Source of the DNA: a bacterium
GTDB taxonomy: Bacteria; UBP6; UBA1177
Direction of reading: 5' to 3'
NCBI GenBank assembly: GCA_017961325.1
Contig: JAGCXM010000011.1
Location: 1 to 64,000, forward strand
Length of the DNA: 64,000 nucleotides
The notes under the pieces are model-generated. The model was given only the letters and a program-made list of their open reading frames with translations, was not told where the DNA came from and did not search any database. Below are positions 34,727 through 43,623 of the stretch, in pieces. Position 1 is the stretch's first letter. Each line of letters starts with the position of its first letter. A program made the position numbers and the translations under genes.

Positions 34727-36790
34727 ATGAAAACTCTTTTTTCAATTCTATTGATTTTCCTTCTTATTTCATGCGGCGGCGGTTCAAAAACGCCTCTTGA
34801 CGATGATGTAGCGGCTGTTTTGCCGGACGGCGATGAGGATGTTATGGATGATGAGGAATTTGTCGATGACGAAGACGACGATGACGAGCCTGACACAAAA
34901 CCGGACAAGGATTCAGACAAACCTGAAAACAATGAGGATGTTGGACTGGAGTCAAATCCATGCGAAGGCGAGCCTTGCAAAGGTGTTGAAAATTCGACGG
35001 GAAAATGTCTTGCGTCAGGAAAAGGTTATACCTGCGAGTGCAAAAGCAGCTATGTCTGGTTCAGCAGCGAGCAGAAATGCCTTCCCGTTACGAACTTTTA
35101 CGGCACCGTCTGCACCGGTCAGACGAAATGTTACGACATGGAAAAAGAGATTCAGTGTCCGAAAGAGGGTGAAACTTTCTACGGGCAGGATGCGCAGTAT
35201 GCAAAACTCGGCACCTGTATGTCCCGAAATTTCACAGTTCAGAACTATGGCGAAGGTAAAGCTGATGTTGTTTTTGATAGTGCTTCGGGACTTGAATGGC
35301 AGCGCAAAGTAGCGCCGTGGCATCCTGTAAATTTTATGGCAGCGCACTATTGCAATGTGGCGAATTTCGGCGGGCATTGTGACTGGCGGCTGCCCACGGT
35401 TGATGAACTGGTTTCAATAGTCGATATTGAAAAATATGATCCTGCGATAGATGAAAACTACTTTCCTGATACTCCTTCAACGCTTTTTTATTCCAATGAA
35501 TACGGCCATTACACACAGTCTCCATATTCTTTTTACGGATACGGAGTTGATTTTGAAATGGGAAACGAAACCAAGTATGATTCTAATTATGTAGATTCGG
35601 GAGCTTTCAGATGTGTCAGAAATGAGTTCGAAACAGTTGATATTTACGCAGACTGTAATTCGAAATACCTCTTCTCCGACATAGTCGCAAGTGTTTTTGC
35701 CGACCTTGTTTTTCAAAAATCGCCTGTAGCTGACAAAGCATGGCTGGAAGCGCTTGAATACTGCGAAAATCTGAATTTTGCCGGAATTTCTGAGTGGAGA
35801 CTTCCGAACAAAAACGAAATAAAACTTTTGCAAGGCTTTGCTTCGAATGATGCATGGACTTCAACTTCATCTAACTTAAACCCGATTTACGCATGGGTAT
35901 TTCCGGGAAATGAAACGCAGACAAAAACTAAGCCCGGAAAAGCCTACTGTGTTGCCGCCAACCCGTGTGAAAAGGGGAAAGAAATCTGGAACGGACAAAA
36001 ATGTACGGCTTTTTCGGACCTGAACCTGAATAAAGACGGCTGTAACTGTATGGACGGCTATGTCAGGGACGGTCTGCAGTGCGTGAAAGCGGAGTGCGAA
36101 GATGACTGCAAAACTATGGAGCATTCCACAGGCGTTTGCATCGGATACTCTAAAAACATAACCCACTGCCAGTGCGAAAAAGGTTATTTTTATAATTACG
36201 ACCACAAATGCGTAAATCCGTGTGACGAGGAACCGTGTAAAAACGTAAAGGCTTCTGACGGAAGCTGTACTGCAACGGATTATAACACGTTCGAATGCGG
36301 CTGTATTGAAGGATATTACTATACCAAATCATCCTGTTATGCACATAACTCCTGTTATGATGCTTTTTATTCTCAGTGCAGGGATGCCAGAAACAAACTC
36401 ATGTGGTCTTTTCCGCCAAGTACATACGGGGTAGAAGAGGGATTCGAAGCAGCCAAACAGTATTGCGCAGAACTTTGCGAAGGCGGTTATACTGATTGGA
36501 GATTCCCGACAATAGACGATTTCAGAACTATGTCAAAATGTGCAAATACCGGAATTAATGGAAAGTGCAAAGTGAGCGAAAAAAGCGGATGTCTTTCCGA
36601 AAGCTGCATGACGGACTGTGCATGTTCTGAAAACGAGACCTCTACAGGAGAATTTTTCTACTGGTCATCTTCTCTTGTTTCAGATATGCAGGATAGTGCT
36701 TTTGTTTTAGATGGAATGGACTCATCCATTAAGATTAAAAATATAAAAACAGATATCGGAAGTTTCCGCTGTATCAGGAACCTTGAATAA
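34727..36790 (+). CDS. DUF1566 lipoprotein with EGF-like Cys modules
   Basis: A 687-residue lipoprotein with signal peptide and lipobox LLISC (Cys about 16). An acidic stalk (DDEEFVDDEDDDDEPD) is followed by an EGF-like Cys module (NPCEGEPCKGVEN ... CECKSSYVW). There are three DUF1566 (Lcl, FGE-like) domains. Each has a LEWQRK/LVFQK/LMWSF start and a DWRLPTVDEL, EWRLPNKNEI or DWRFPTIDDF core. Two end in FRCVRN or FRCIRN. More EGF-like modules lie between the second and third domains. Likely outer-membrane anchored with ligand binding. A TATAAT lies at 34685-34690. Confidence 0.88.
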   Translation: MKTLFSILLIFLLISCGGGSKTPLDDDVAAVLPDGDEDVMDDEEFVDDEDDDDEPDTKPDKDSDKPENNEDVGLESNPCEGEPCKGVENSTGKCLASGKGYTCECKSSYVWFSSEQKCLPVTNFYGTVCTGQTKCYDMEKEIQCPKEGETFYGQDAQYAKLGTCMSRNFTVQNYGEGKADVVFDSASGLEWQRKVAPWHPVNFMAAHYCNVANFGGHCDWRLPTVDELVSIVDIEKYDPAIDENYFPDTPSTLFYSNEYGHYTQSPYSFYGYGVDFEMGNETKYDSNYVDSGAFRCVRNEFETVDIYADCNSKYLFSDIVASVFADLVFQKSPVADKAWLEALEYCENLNFAGISEWRLPNKNEIKLLQGFASNDAWTSTSSNLNPIYAWVFPGNETQTKTKPGKAYCVAANPCEKGKEIWNGQKCTAFSDLNLNKDGCNCMDGYVRDGLQCVKAECEDDCKTMEHSTGVCIGYSKNITHCQCEKGYFYNYDHKCVNPCDEEPCKNVKASDGSCTATDYNTFECGCIEGYYYTKSSCYAHNSCYDAFYSQCRDARNKLMWSFPPSTYGVEEGFEAAKQYCAELCEGGYTDWRFPTIDDFRTMSKCANTGINGKCKVSEKSGCLSESCMTDCACSENETSTGEFFYWSSSLVSDMQDSAFVLDGMDSSIKIKNIKTDIGSFRCIRNLE

Positions 36791-36818
36791 AACTACTAAA
36801 ATTCAGCAATATCTCTTT

Positions 36819-36901
36819 TGAAAACCGGCGCAAACGTGAGGAATGACCTTGGAACATGGCGCAAACGTGAAAATCTGCGTTTTTGAACCTGCTTTTTCGT
36901 G
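36819..36901. repeat. Intergenic repeat right of the DUF4143/DUF1566 module
   Basis: Holds GGCGCAAACGTGA twice, then the rest of the 44-bp sequence shared exactly with 33157-33200. Same orientation as the left copy, 3.7 kb away. Confidence 0.9.
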
Positions 36902-36989
36902 AAACTTGCCGTCTCCGGCACAAAAAATTCTTGATTTCGCTGTCCCAGATTGCATAATCAGATGTTTTGCGAATCTTTGAAGGTGTGTT

Positions 36990-37709
36990 TTGGCGGAAAA
37001 TTTCAAAAATCTTCTCGTTTTCGATGCCTCGACGGCAAACGTTTTCTTCGGCGGGATTTCAGGCAGCAGTTTGATTTTCAAGGCTGAAAATTTTGAAAAG
37101 TCGAAACTTGGCAGATTTCTGCCCGAAATTTTTGCAGAAACGGTTTCTCCGCTTGAAATTTCGGCTGATACGCGCGTCATTATCGGCAACGGTCCCGGAG
37201 CTTTCACCGGCATAAAAACAGGAACGGCTTTCTTTTTGGCTTACATTTATTCACGCGGAGTGACCGAAGTCGAAACCGTCAGCTCGTTTTCGTTCGTTTC
37301 GGCTCTAGCCGATTTTGATTCGAACGACTTCAGGATCGTTCTGATTCCGTTCAACAAAGGTGAATACTTTGCAGCGGTAATGAATCGGGAAAACAGGATT
37401 CTGAAAAGCGATATTTTCATAAAGCCGCCCTATGAAAACATTCCCGGATTTTTCAGCGGTTTTGCAGGAAAGACCGTTGATATCGTTTCAGCACTGCGAT
37501 GCGGGGACGAAATTCTTCCCGAGTTGAAAAAAGTCTTTAATATCAATAAGTTGCAGTTCGAAGGTTTTAAATTCGATCCGAAAAAATTCGAGACTCTGAC
37601 CGATACGAAAGTCGTCGGCATTACAAAAGAACCGTATATCATAAACCATGTCGTTATGCCGGCCAACCTTGACAGAAACAGCAGTTTTTATGTTGCTGGT
37701 GAGCTTTAG
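36990..37709 (+). CDS. tsaB: tRNA t6A biosynthesis protein TsaB
   Basis: A 239-residue ASKHA-fold protein required with TsaD and TsaE for threonylcarbamoyl-adenosine at A37 of tRNAs. It has an LLVFDASTANVFFG start and the family motif GNGPGAFTGIKTG (about 67-79), followed by the helical ETVSSFSFVSAL. The TTG at 36990 follows AAGGTGTG and is the only suitable start. It is co-directional with, and 9 bp from, the small DUF465-like gene. The proteolytic pseudo-active region is typical of TsaB, which has a structural role. Confidence 0.88.
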   Translation: MAENFKNLLVFDASTANVFFGGISGSSLIFKAENFEKSKLGRFLPEIFAETVSPLEISADTRVIIGNGPGAFTGIKTGTAFFLAYIYSRGVTEVETVSSFSFVSALADFDSNDFRIVLIPFNKGEYFAAVMNRENRILKSDIFIKPPYENIPGFFSGFAGKTVDIVSALRCGDEILPELKKVFNINKLQFEGFKFDPKKFETLTDTKVVGITKEPYIINHVVMPANLDRNSSFYVAGEL

Positions 37710-37718
37710 GAGGGGAAA

Positions 37719-37934
37719 ATGGAACAGGAAAATTTTTCAAAAGAGCAGATTCTTAAAAAACTGAGCCAGCTTAAAGAAGAACATTCAAAACTGAACAAAT
37801 TTTCGGGCGAGATTTCTTCAAAAAAGGTCTGGACGCCGCAGGACGAAGCGGAACTCAATCTGGTCCGCAAGAAAAAACTCCGTACCAAGGATCTGATCGC
37901 CTACTTTGAAAATCTTCTGAAAAACTGCGAATAG
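37719..37934 (+). CDS. Small DUF465 (YdcH)-like protein
   Basis: A 71-residue mostly helical, charged protein. The pattern LKKLSQLKEEHSKLN ... DEAELNLVRKKKLRTKDLI fits the DUF465/YdcH family of small proteins, whose function is unknown. It starts after GGAGGGGAAA, 9 bp downstream of tsaB, and ends at the stop of the convergent Clp gene with no gap. Confidence 0.7.
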   Translation: MEQENFSKEQILKKLSQLKEEHSKLNKFSGEISSKKVWTPQDEAELNLVRKKKLRTKDLIAYFENLLKNCE

Positions 37935-40220
37935 TTACCTTTTTCCCGAAAAAACCATTTTATTTTCCGCAACGGAACAGACAAAATCTGCGTTCGTTTC
38001 CGAATTTTTGTAAAATTCTTCAAGAAACGCACCTTCAAAGAACTTGCCGACAGCCCTTTTGACGGCTCTCGCACCCATTAGCCTGTCGCGGGCGGTAAGC
38101 CTCGAACAGATGAAGGCTGCTGCTGCGTTCTTGTCTTCAAAAATGACTTTTCCGCTGACGAATTCCGCCGTTTTTTTCACGGCTTCATCAAGATATATTG
38201 AAGCAAGCTGCAGAAATTCATCGTCGGAAAAAGGTTTGAAAAGGATTATTTCGTCAATGCGGTTTGTAAGTTCCGGAGAGAGAAAGCCTTCGATTTTATT
38301 AACGATTTCAGCCTCTTTTCCGCCATTTGCCGATTCGCCGAAGCCGATTCTCCCGGCGGAAAAAAGCTCAGCTCCCAGATTCGTGGTCATGATGATTATC
38401 GATTCGCTCATGTCAGCGGTCCAGCCGCGCGTGTCGGAAACCCTTCCCTCTTCCAGAATCTGAAGAAGCAGCGTCAGAACTTTCGGATTCGCCTTTTCGA
38501 TTTCGTCAAGCAGAAGAAGCTGGTAAGGCTCACGGCGGAATGCTTCGGTAAGTTTGCCACCTTCCTCGTAACCCGAATATCCGGGAGGAGCGCCGATGAG
38601 TTTCGAAACGGAATGGGCTTCCTGAAATTCGCTCATGTCTAAAACGACCATTCTTTCTTCGCTTCCGAAGAAAAACGATGCAAGTTTTTTGGCGGTTTCG
38701 GTCTTTCCTGTTCCGGTCGGTCCGGCAAAAATCATCGAAGCAAGCGGTTTGAAAGGAGGTTTGTTAGTGAATTTTCTTGCAAAAAGGCGCGTTATCCTCT
38801 CTTTGGCTCCTTTCTGCCCGATTATCGAGCGGTCAAGCACTTTCGGAAGCGCGTTGACGATTTTCGCGGTGTCAATGAGAAGGTTTTCCGGCGGAATTCC
38901 CGTTTTATTCGAAACGAAATAAATCAAATCATCCGAATCTGCCGTCTGCTTCTGCTCGCGTTTTAGAATGCTTCCCAGAGTATCGAGCATCGAAAGCACC
39001 TTGTCGGGCTGGCTTTTGCCCGAAATGTAGCGGTTGCTCAGAGTTATCGCGTTTTTTATGAAAGTTTCGTCCCCGAAAGAGACGCCGTGGTAGTTTTCAA
39101 GTGTTTTCGCGGCGTTAACAACTATAGAAAAAAGATCGTCGCCCTTGGGTTCCTCGACTTTTACGATTGAAAAACGGCGTTCCATAGCGGGGTCCTTAGC
39201 GATGAATCTGTTGAATTCTTCTGTCGTCGTCGCTCCGATAAGGGGGAATCCGCCGCGCGACAGAGCAGGCTTCAGCATGTTTGCTATCGAATCGTTGCCG
39301 GAAGAGAAGAGCAGGTGAATCTCGTCAATGAAAACAATTATGCTTTCACGATTTTTTTCAACGAAATCAAGCAGTTCTGAAATCCGCTTTTCCAGAGAAC
39401 CACGGTATTCCGTACCGCCGACAAGCGACGAAACGTTGAGTTCCCAGATTTCGATTCCAGGAAGCAGACCGTTCTTCTGCCGGAGCGCCACGGCTTCGAC
39501 TATCGCCGTTTTTCCGCTGCCGGCGGGGCCGATAATCATCGGATTGTTGCTGTTTTTCCGTCCTAAAATGTCGATTATCGCTTCAATTTCACGGCTTCTT
39601 CCGAAAACGGGATCAATTTTTCCTTCCAGTGCCGCTTTCGTAAGATTTCTGCCGAAAAGGGAGATCGCCGAAATGTCGGAACCGCTTTTTTCACCCGCTT
39701 CAATCTGATTTTCCTTTCTGACATCAGTCGTCGCGAAAGAAACGCGGGTCGACTCCCGTTTCATCTCTTCGGCACGGTTCAAAGCCTTCTTTGTCGGCTC
39801 GTTGATGTGTGACAAAGCGGCCAGACGCAGATTCGTGACAACACCCAACTTATCAAAAATCCTGTATGCTACGGTGTTTCTCAAATTGGTCATCGCTGCT
39901 AAAAAATGGGTCGGATTTACCGGCTGCGCACTGTTCAGGCACCATTTTTTTGCGTTCTGTTCAAGCATCTTGACGGTGTCGGGAGCTTCCGAGACGACGC
40001 TGTCCGAAAGTTTGGCGTTTTTCACCATCGAATTGTATGTTTTCGCCACATCCTTATACGAAATATTGAGCGTCTCAAAGATTGTCGCAGCCTCGCACGG
40101 AGCTGAAAAGTAGGCAAGAAGAAAGTGAAGGGTCGTAAGCGGACTTTTCATCCTTTCGGCATAGTCCAGAGCCTCGCCGTAAAGGGAAACTAACGAATCG
40201 TCCTGCTGAATTTCCGACAA
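37935..40220 (-). CDS. clpA: ClpA/ClpC-type AAA+ unfoldase
   Basis: A 761-residue two-ring AAA+ protein that unfolds substrates for ClpP. The N-terminal Clp_N domain (residues 1-145) is divergent. The first AAA has GPAGSGKTAIVEAVA (about 218-232) and IVFIDEIHLLF. The second has GPTGTGKTETAKKLA (about 497) and LLLLDEIEKANPKVL. A GRIGFGES segment (about 624) resembles the IGF/IGL ClpP-binding loop. There is no ClpB-type M domain, which fits ClpA or ClpC without its short middle insert. The TTG start follows GGAGATCATT. No clpS is next to it. It lies just downstream of the FrzS-like gene on the same strand (36-bp gap). Confidence 0.85.
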   Translation of the reverse strand: MSEIQQDDSLVSLYGEALDYAERMKSPLTTLHFLLAYFSAPCEAATIFETLNISYKDVAKTYNSMVKNAKLSDSVVSEAPDTVKMLEQNAKKWCLNSAQPVNPTHFLAAMTNLRNTVAYRIFDKLGVVTNLRLAALSHINEPTKKALNRAEEMKRESTRVSFATTDVRKENQIEAGEKSGSDISAISLFGRNLTKAALEGKIDPVFGRSREIEAIIDILGRKNSNNPMIIGPAGSGKTAIVEAVALRQKNGLLPGIEIWELNVSSLVGGTEYRGSLEKRISELLDFVEKNRESIIVFIDEIHLLFSSGNDSIANMLKPALSRGGFPLIGATTTEEFNRFIAKDPAMERRFSIVKVEEPKGDDLFSIVVNAAKTLENYHGVSFGDETFIKNAITLSNRYISGKSQPDKVLSMLDTLGSILKREQKQTADSDDLIYFVSNKTGIPPENLLIDTAKIVNALPKVLDRSIIGQKGAKERITRLFARKFTNKPPFKPLASMIFAGPTGTGKTETAKKLASFFFGSEERMVVLDMSEFQEAHSVSKLIGAPPGYSGYEEGGKLTEAFRREPYQLLLLDEIEKANPKVLTLLLQILEEGRVSDTRGWTADMSESIIIMTTNLGAELFSAGRIGFGESANGGKEAEIVNKIEGFLSPELTNRIDEIILFKPFSDDEFLQLASIYLDEAVKKTAEFVSGKVIFEDKNAAAAFICSRLTARDRLMGARAVKRAVGKFFEGAFLEEFYKNSETNADFVCSVAENKMVFSGKR

Positions 40221-40256
40221 AATGATCTCCCGAACGTCAAAAACGGCGAAAAAAAG

Positions 40257-41813
40257 CTATTTTTTCTCGAAATCACCGGCCAGATGCTTGATCTGCTCTT
40301 TTAAAGCGTCGAATTTCGCCGCTTCTTTTTTCATCGAGTCGATCTCTTTTTCAAGAGCCTCTATTTTTGAAGATTTTTCCGCATTTTCAGCTTCGGTTTT
40401 CTGCAGCTTGTCAATCTGCGTACCAAGCTCTCTTATCTGATCGATTTTTTCGTTGTTTGTCGCTTTCAAGCCCTCGTTTTCCTTGATGAGCTCGTCATTC
40501 TGGTCGGTGATTTCCCCAGCTTTTGCAACAGCTTCTTTAAGTTCATCGATTTTGCCTTTCTGAATCAGAAACGCTTTTTCAAGTTCTTCATTTTCTCTGC
40601 GGATTTTCTCGAACTCGTCAGCAATTATCGTAAGATTCGAAATCATATCCTTGAGTTCCGACGCCTCAGCCTCTGCTTCCTGAAAGAGCTTTTCCTTTTC
40701 TTCAAGCTTGTTTTCGTAATCGTTCTTTAGGGCATCTTTTTCGGCAGCTGAAGATTTTTTCAATTCTTCCAAAGACTTATCTGTCTCTTCCTTTTCGGAT
40801 TCAGCTTTTTTCAGATTATCTTCAGCCTTTTTAACGCGCTCTTTCATCTCTTTGTTGTAGACCGAAAGAACATCGTTCTGATCCTTGAGGTCGTTTATCT
40901 TTTTCTTCAATTCGTCGACATCGCTCTGACTGAAAGAGTTTTTGAGCGACTTTTCGTCTTCGGTGAGTTTTGCTTCAAGAGTCTCGATTTTCTTAATTTT
41001 TTCGGCGGCATCATCCGAAAGTTTTTTGTTTTCTGCTTCAACTTTTGCTTTTTCGGAAGCAAGAGTTCCGTTTTCAGTCTTTACGGTGTCAAGCTGTTTT
41101 TTGAGCTCGTCTATTTCTTTTCTGAGTTCATCCCTTTCTTTTGCAGCTTTGCCGAAAACTTTCAGTTTTTCTTCAAGTTCGCTGTTTTTTTCTTCAAGAT
41201 TTTTGATTCTAAGCCCTTTCTGGACAATGGCCTCTTTCAATTCGCCCGTTTCGTCCTCGATTTTTGCCGCATTAGCGAGGTTGTCCTCAAGTTTTTCGTT
41301 TTTCGCCGTCAGTTTGCGGATCAAATCGCTTTTCTCTGCAATTTCCTTATTCAAAGAATCAATTTTTTCATTCTCTTCGGTGATTTTGCCTTTCAAAGCG
41401 GCAAGTTCCTGTGCATTTTCTTCCGCTGTGAGAGCGTCAAGGAACGGATAAACCGCATTCAGCGAAGCGAGAAGCGTTTCATCGTCAGCTGGAATTCTGA
41501 GGTAATAATCGGCATGATAGTCAAAGTTGCTGTGTCGGGCGAAAGCCGTTTCATCGGAATTGCTCGAAATGAGAAGAATCGGACGCATTGCATATTTACT
41601 CAAACTTCTTATTTTTTTGCAGAGCATAAAACCTTGCATGTCGGGATTTTCAGCCCTGACAATAAAAGCATTAATCTGAGTTTCATTCAGAATATCCATA
41701 ACTTTACTTTCTGAAGCAGCGGTAAACACAGAAAATCCGAACTGCTCGAAAAGTGCCGTAAGTTTTTCCGCATTCGCCTTGTCAGCTTCATAAACAAGAA
41801 GGTTTTTGCTCAT
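40257..41813 (-). CDS. FrzS-like pseudo-receiver with long coiled coil
   Basis: A 518-residue protein. Residues 1-120 form a response-regulator receiver fold. The phospho-acceptor Asp appears replaced: the segment reads AFIVRAENPDMQGF, with Arg where Asp should precede xxxP. Residues about 128-515 are an almost unbroken heptad coiled coil (LKGKITEENEKIDSLNKEI and many similar). This layout resembles FrzS of Myxococcus, a polarity/motility protein with a non-phosphorylatable receiver. The C-terminus ends LAGDFEKK. Start after GAGGATGTATT. It is probably in one operon with the small upstream gene and clpA. Confidence 0.75.
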   Translation of the reverse strand: MSKNLLVYEADKANAEKLTALFEQFGFSVFTAASESKVMDILNETQINAFIVRAENPDMQGFMLCKKIRSLSKYAMRPILLISSNSDETAFARHSNFDYHADYYLRIPADDETLLASLNAVYPFLDALTAEENAQELAALKGKITEENEKIDSLNKEIAEKSDLIRKLTAKNEKLEDNLANAAKIEDETGELKEAIVQKGLRIKNLEEKNSELEEKLKVFGKAAKERDELRKEIDELKKQLDTVKTENGTLASEKAKVEAENKKLSDDAAEKIKKIETLEAKLTEDEKSLKNSFSQSDVDELKKKINDLKDQNDVLSVYNKEMKERVKKAEDNLKKAESEKEETDKSLEELKKSSAAEKDALKNDYENKLEEKEKLFQEAEAEASELKDMISNLTIIADEFEKIRRENEELEKAFLIQKGKIDELKEAVAKAGEITDQNDELIKENEGLKATNNEKIDQIRELGTQIDKLQKTEAENAEKSSKIEALEKEIDSMKKEAAKFDALKEQIKHLAGDFEKK

Positions 41814-41827
41814 AATACATCCTCTGA

Positions 41828-42283
41828 CTATTTGTTTCTAAAAGTTGCCAACTTCTTTTCTATCGCGAAAACCGACCCGACTCCGTTCTCTTTCAGAACT
41901 TTCCAGAACGACGGGCCGCCCAGTTTGATAAGTTTCGGATAACCGTGAAAGGTGAGCTTCAAAAAATTTGAATAAACAATCAGTTCCACCTTCCCGCGTC
42001 CCTTACCTGCAAGTAGTTTTGCAGAAAAAGTCAAATAATCTTCAACGCTTATCGAAGAAACACTTTCCGAAAAAAGCTCAAGAAAAATGTCTTCGGGCAT
42101 ATTTATTTCAAAATCGGGTTTAACGTTTTCTGTTGGATTTTCAAAGGAAATTCCGGATGTTTCACGTGAAACATTCACCCTGTCTCCACCTACGGCAAGT
42201 CTGAAAACGGCCCCTTTTGAAAGAGAATCGAGAACCGTCATCGCCGCTTTGTTCCGCCTAATTGAATTTTCCAAAGAAATCAT
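41828..42283 (-). CDS. Conserved-looking small protein, possibly SCP2-like
   Basis: A 151-residue protein of unknown function. The middle has LSKGAVFRLAVGGDRVNVSRE followed by PDFEINMPEDIFLELF, a pattern that recalls SCP2-type lipid-binding domains. This is a weak resemblance only. A parS site (42158-42173) is inside it, encoding NVSRET. Start chosen at 42283 after GGAGTGG; an ATG at 42322 has no ribosome site. It precedes the FrzS-like gene by 14 bp. Confidence 0.6.
   Translation of the reverse strand: MISLENSIRRNKAAMTVLDSLSKGAVFRLAVGGDRVNVSRETSGISFENPTENVKPDFEINMPEDIFLELFSESVSSISVEDYLTFSAKLLAGKGRGKVELIVYSNFLKLTFHGYPKLIKLGGPSFWKVLKENGVGSVFAIEKKLATFRNK
42158..42173. promoter_or_regulatory. 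parS centromere site 3
   Basis: Perfect TGTTTCACGTGAAACA palindrome inside the small SCP2-like gene, about 6 kb from dnaA. Confidence 0.92.
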
Positions 42284-42418
42284 AACATTAACCACTCCGC
42301 GCAAAGCGGCTCCATTTATCATAACATTATATTTTTTGCAAGATTTTGACGTAACGGCTTTCGTTTTCGGAAAAATGTGCTATAAAATGCTGTTTTTTTG
42401 TCATTTTGAGAGGATAGA

Positions 42419-43612
42419 ATGTCTATAGTTTCTTCAATCGAAGCTCCGAAAACAAACCTTAACAAAGTAACTTTCGACGACGGGAAAGTACTCTATCTCA
42501 TAGGCACGGCGCACGTTTCAGGCGATTCCGTCAAGTTCGTCGAAGAGTGCATAAACGAATTTGAACCCGACACCGTCGCAGTCGAACTCGACAAAAACAG
42601 AATGGATGTGCTCAAAAACCGCAAAAAATACGAGGAAACAGATATCATTGACATTTTCAGGAAGAAAAAAGTGCTGTTTTTTACTGTGCAGCTCATAATG
42701 TCGGGATATCAGAAAAAAATCGCCGAAAAGACCGGCTCGGCTCCGGGATCGGAGTTCAAAAAGGCAATCGAACTTGCCGAAGAGAAGGATTTGAAGCTCG
42801 TAAATGCAGACCGCGACATTTCAGTGACGCTTAGACGGACAATCAATGCGATGACTTTCAAAGAAAAAGTGAAATTCTTCACCGGAATGCTTTTCGGAGA
42901 CGACAAGGACGTTGACGAAAAGGCGATCGAAGAGCTGAAAAAAGGGGATATGCTGATGCAGATAATAGGCGAAATGCAGGATGAATTCCCTTCGCTCAAA
43001 AGGACGATTCTCGATGAAAGAGACCGCTATCTTGCGGCGAATATCGCACAGAATCTTGGTGAAAAAACCGTTGCCGTCGTCGGTGCGGCGCATGTTCCCG
43101 GCATTCTCCGCCGTCTGCAGGATGAAAAACCTGAAGAAGATCAGCTCGAAGATATAAATTTCGTTCCGAAAGGTTCGAAAGTTACGAAAATTGTTCCGTG
43201 GATAATTCCGATTCTCATCATCGGAATGTTCGTTTACGGATTTTTCAACGGAAACACTCCGGACACGCTTTCCGCGGCGATCTGGTGGGTTGTTATAAAC
43301 GGAACGCTTTCAGCTTTGGGCTGCGCGCTTGCTCTGGGACATCCGCTCACGATCCTGACCGGATTTGTCGCCGCTCCGATAACAAGCCTCAATCCTACGA
43401 TCGGAGCCGGAATAGTCACAGGTTTCGCTCAGCTTTACCTTGTCAGACCGCGTGTCATCGATCTCGAAAACATTTCGCAGGATACGACGCATTTAAAAGG
43501 GTGGTGGCGGAACAAACTCTCCAGAACGCTTCTGGTTTCACTTTTCTCATCCATCGGAAGCGCCATCGGAACTTTTGTTGCGCTGCCTTTTTTAATGAAA
43601 CTGCTTATTTGA
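42419..43612 (+). CDS. TraB/PrgY-family membrane protein
   Basis: A 397-residue protein. The soluble N-terminal TraB domain (about 1-245) has the GTAHVS motif (29-34), VAVELDKNRMDVL, LVNADRDISVTLRR and GAAHVPGI (about 222). It ends in a membrane part with three or four hydrophobic segments (VPWIIPILIIGMFVYGFF, AAIWWVVINGTLSALGCALALG, LLVSLFSSIGSAIG). The family includes enterococcal PrgY/TraB, which block pheromone activity, and is proposed to be metalloprotease-like. No pheromone system is visible here. It starts after GAGAGGATAGA and precedes the glycosyltransferase by 11 bp. Confidence 0.88.
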   Translation: MSIVSSIEAPKTNLNKVTFDDGKVLYLIGTAHVSGDSVKFVEECINEFEPDTVAVELDKNRMDVLKNRKKYEETDIIDIFRKKKVLFFTVQLIMSGYQKKIAEKTGSAPGSEFKKAIELAEEKDLKLVNADRDISVTLRRTINAMTFKEKVKFFTGMLFGDDKDVDEKAIEELKKGDMLMQIIGEMQDEFPSLKRTILDERDRYLAANIAQNLGEKTVAVVGAAHVPGILRRLQDEKPEEDQLEDINFVPKGSKVTKIVPWIIPILIIGMFVYGFFNGNTPDTLSAAIWWVVINGTLSALGCALALGHPLTILTGFVAAPITSLNPTIGAGIVTGFAQLYLVRPRVIDLENISQDTTHLKGWWRNKLSRTLLVSLFSSIGSAIGTFVALPFLMKLLI

Positions 43613-43623
43613 AGGAGTGAAAA

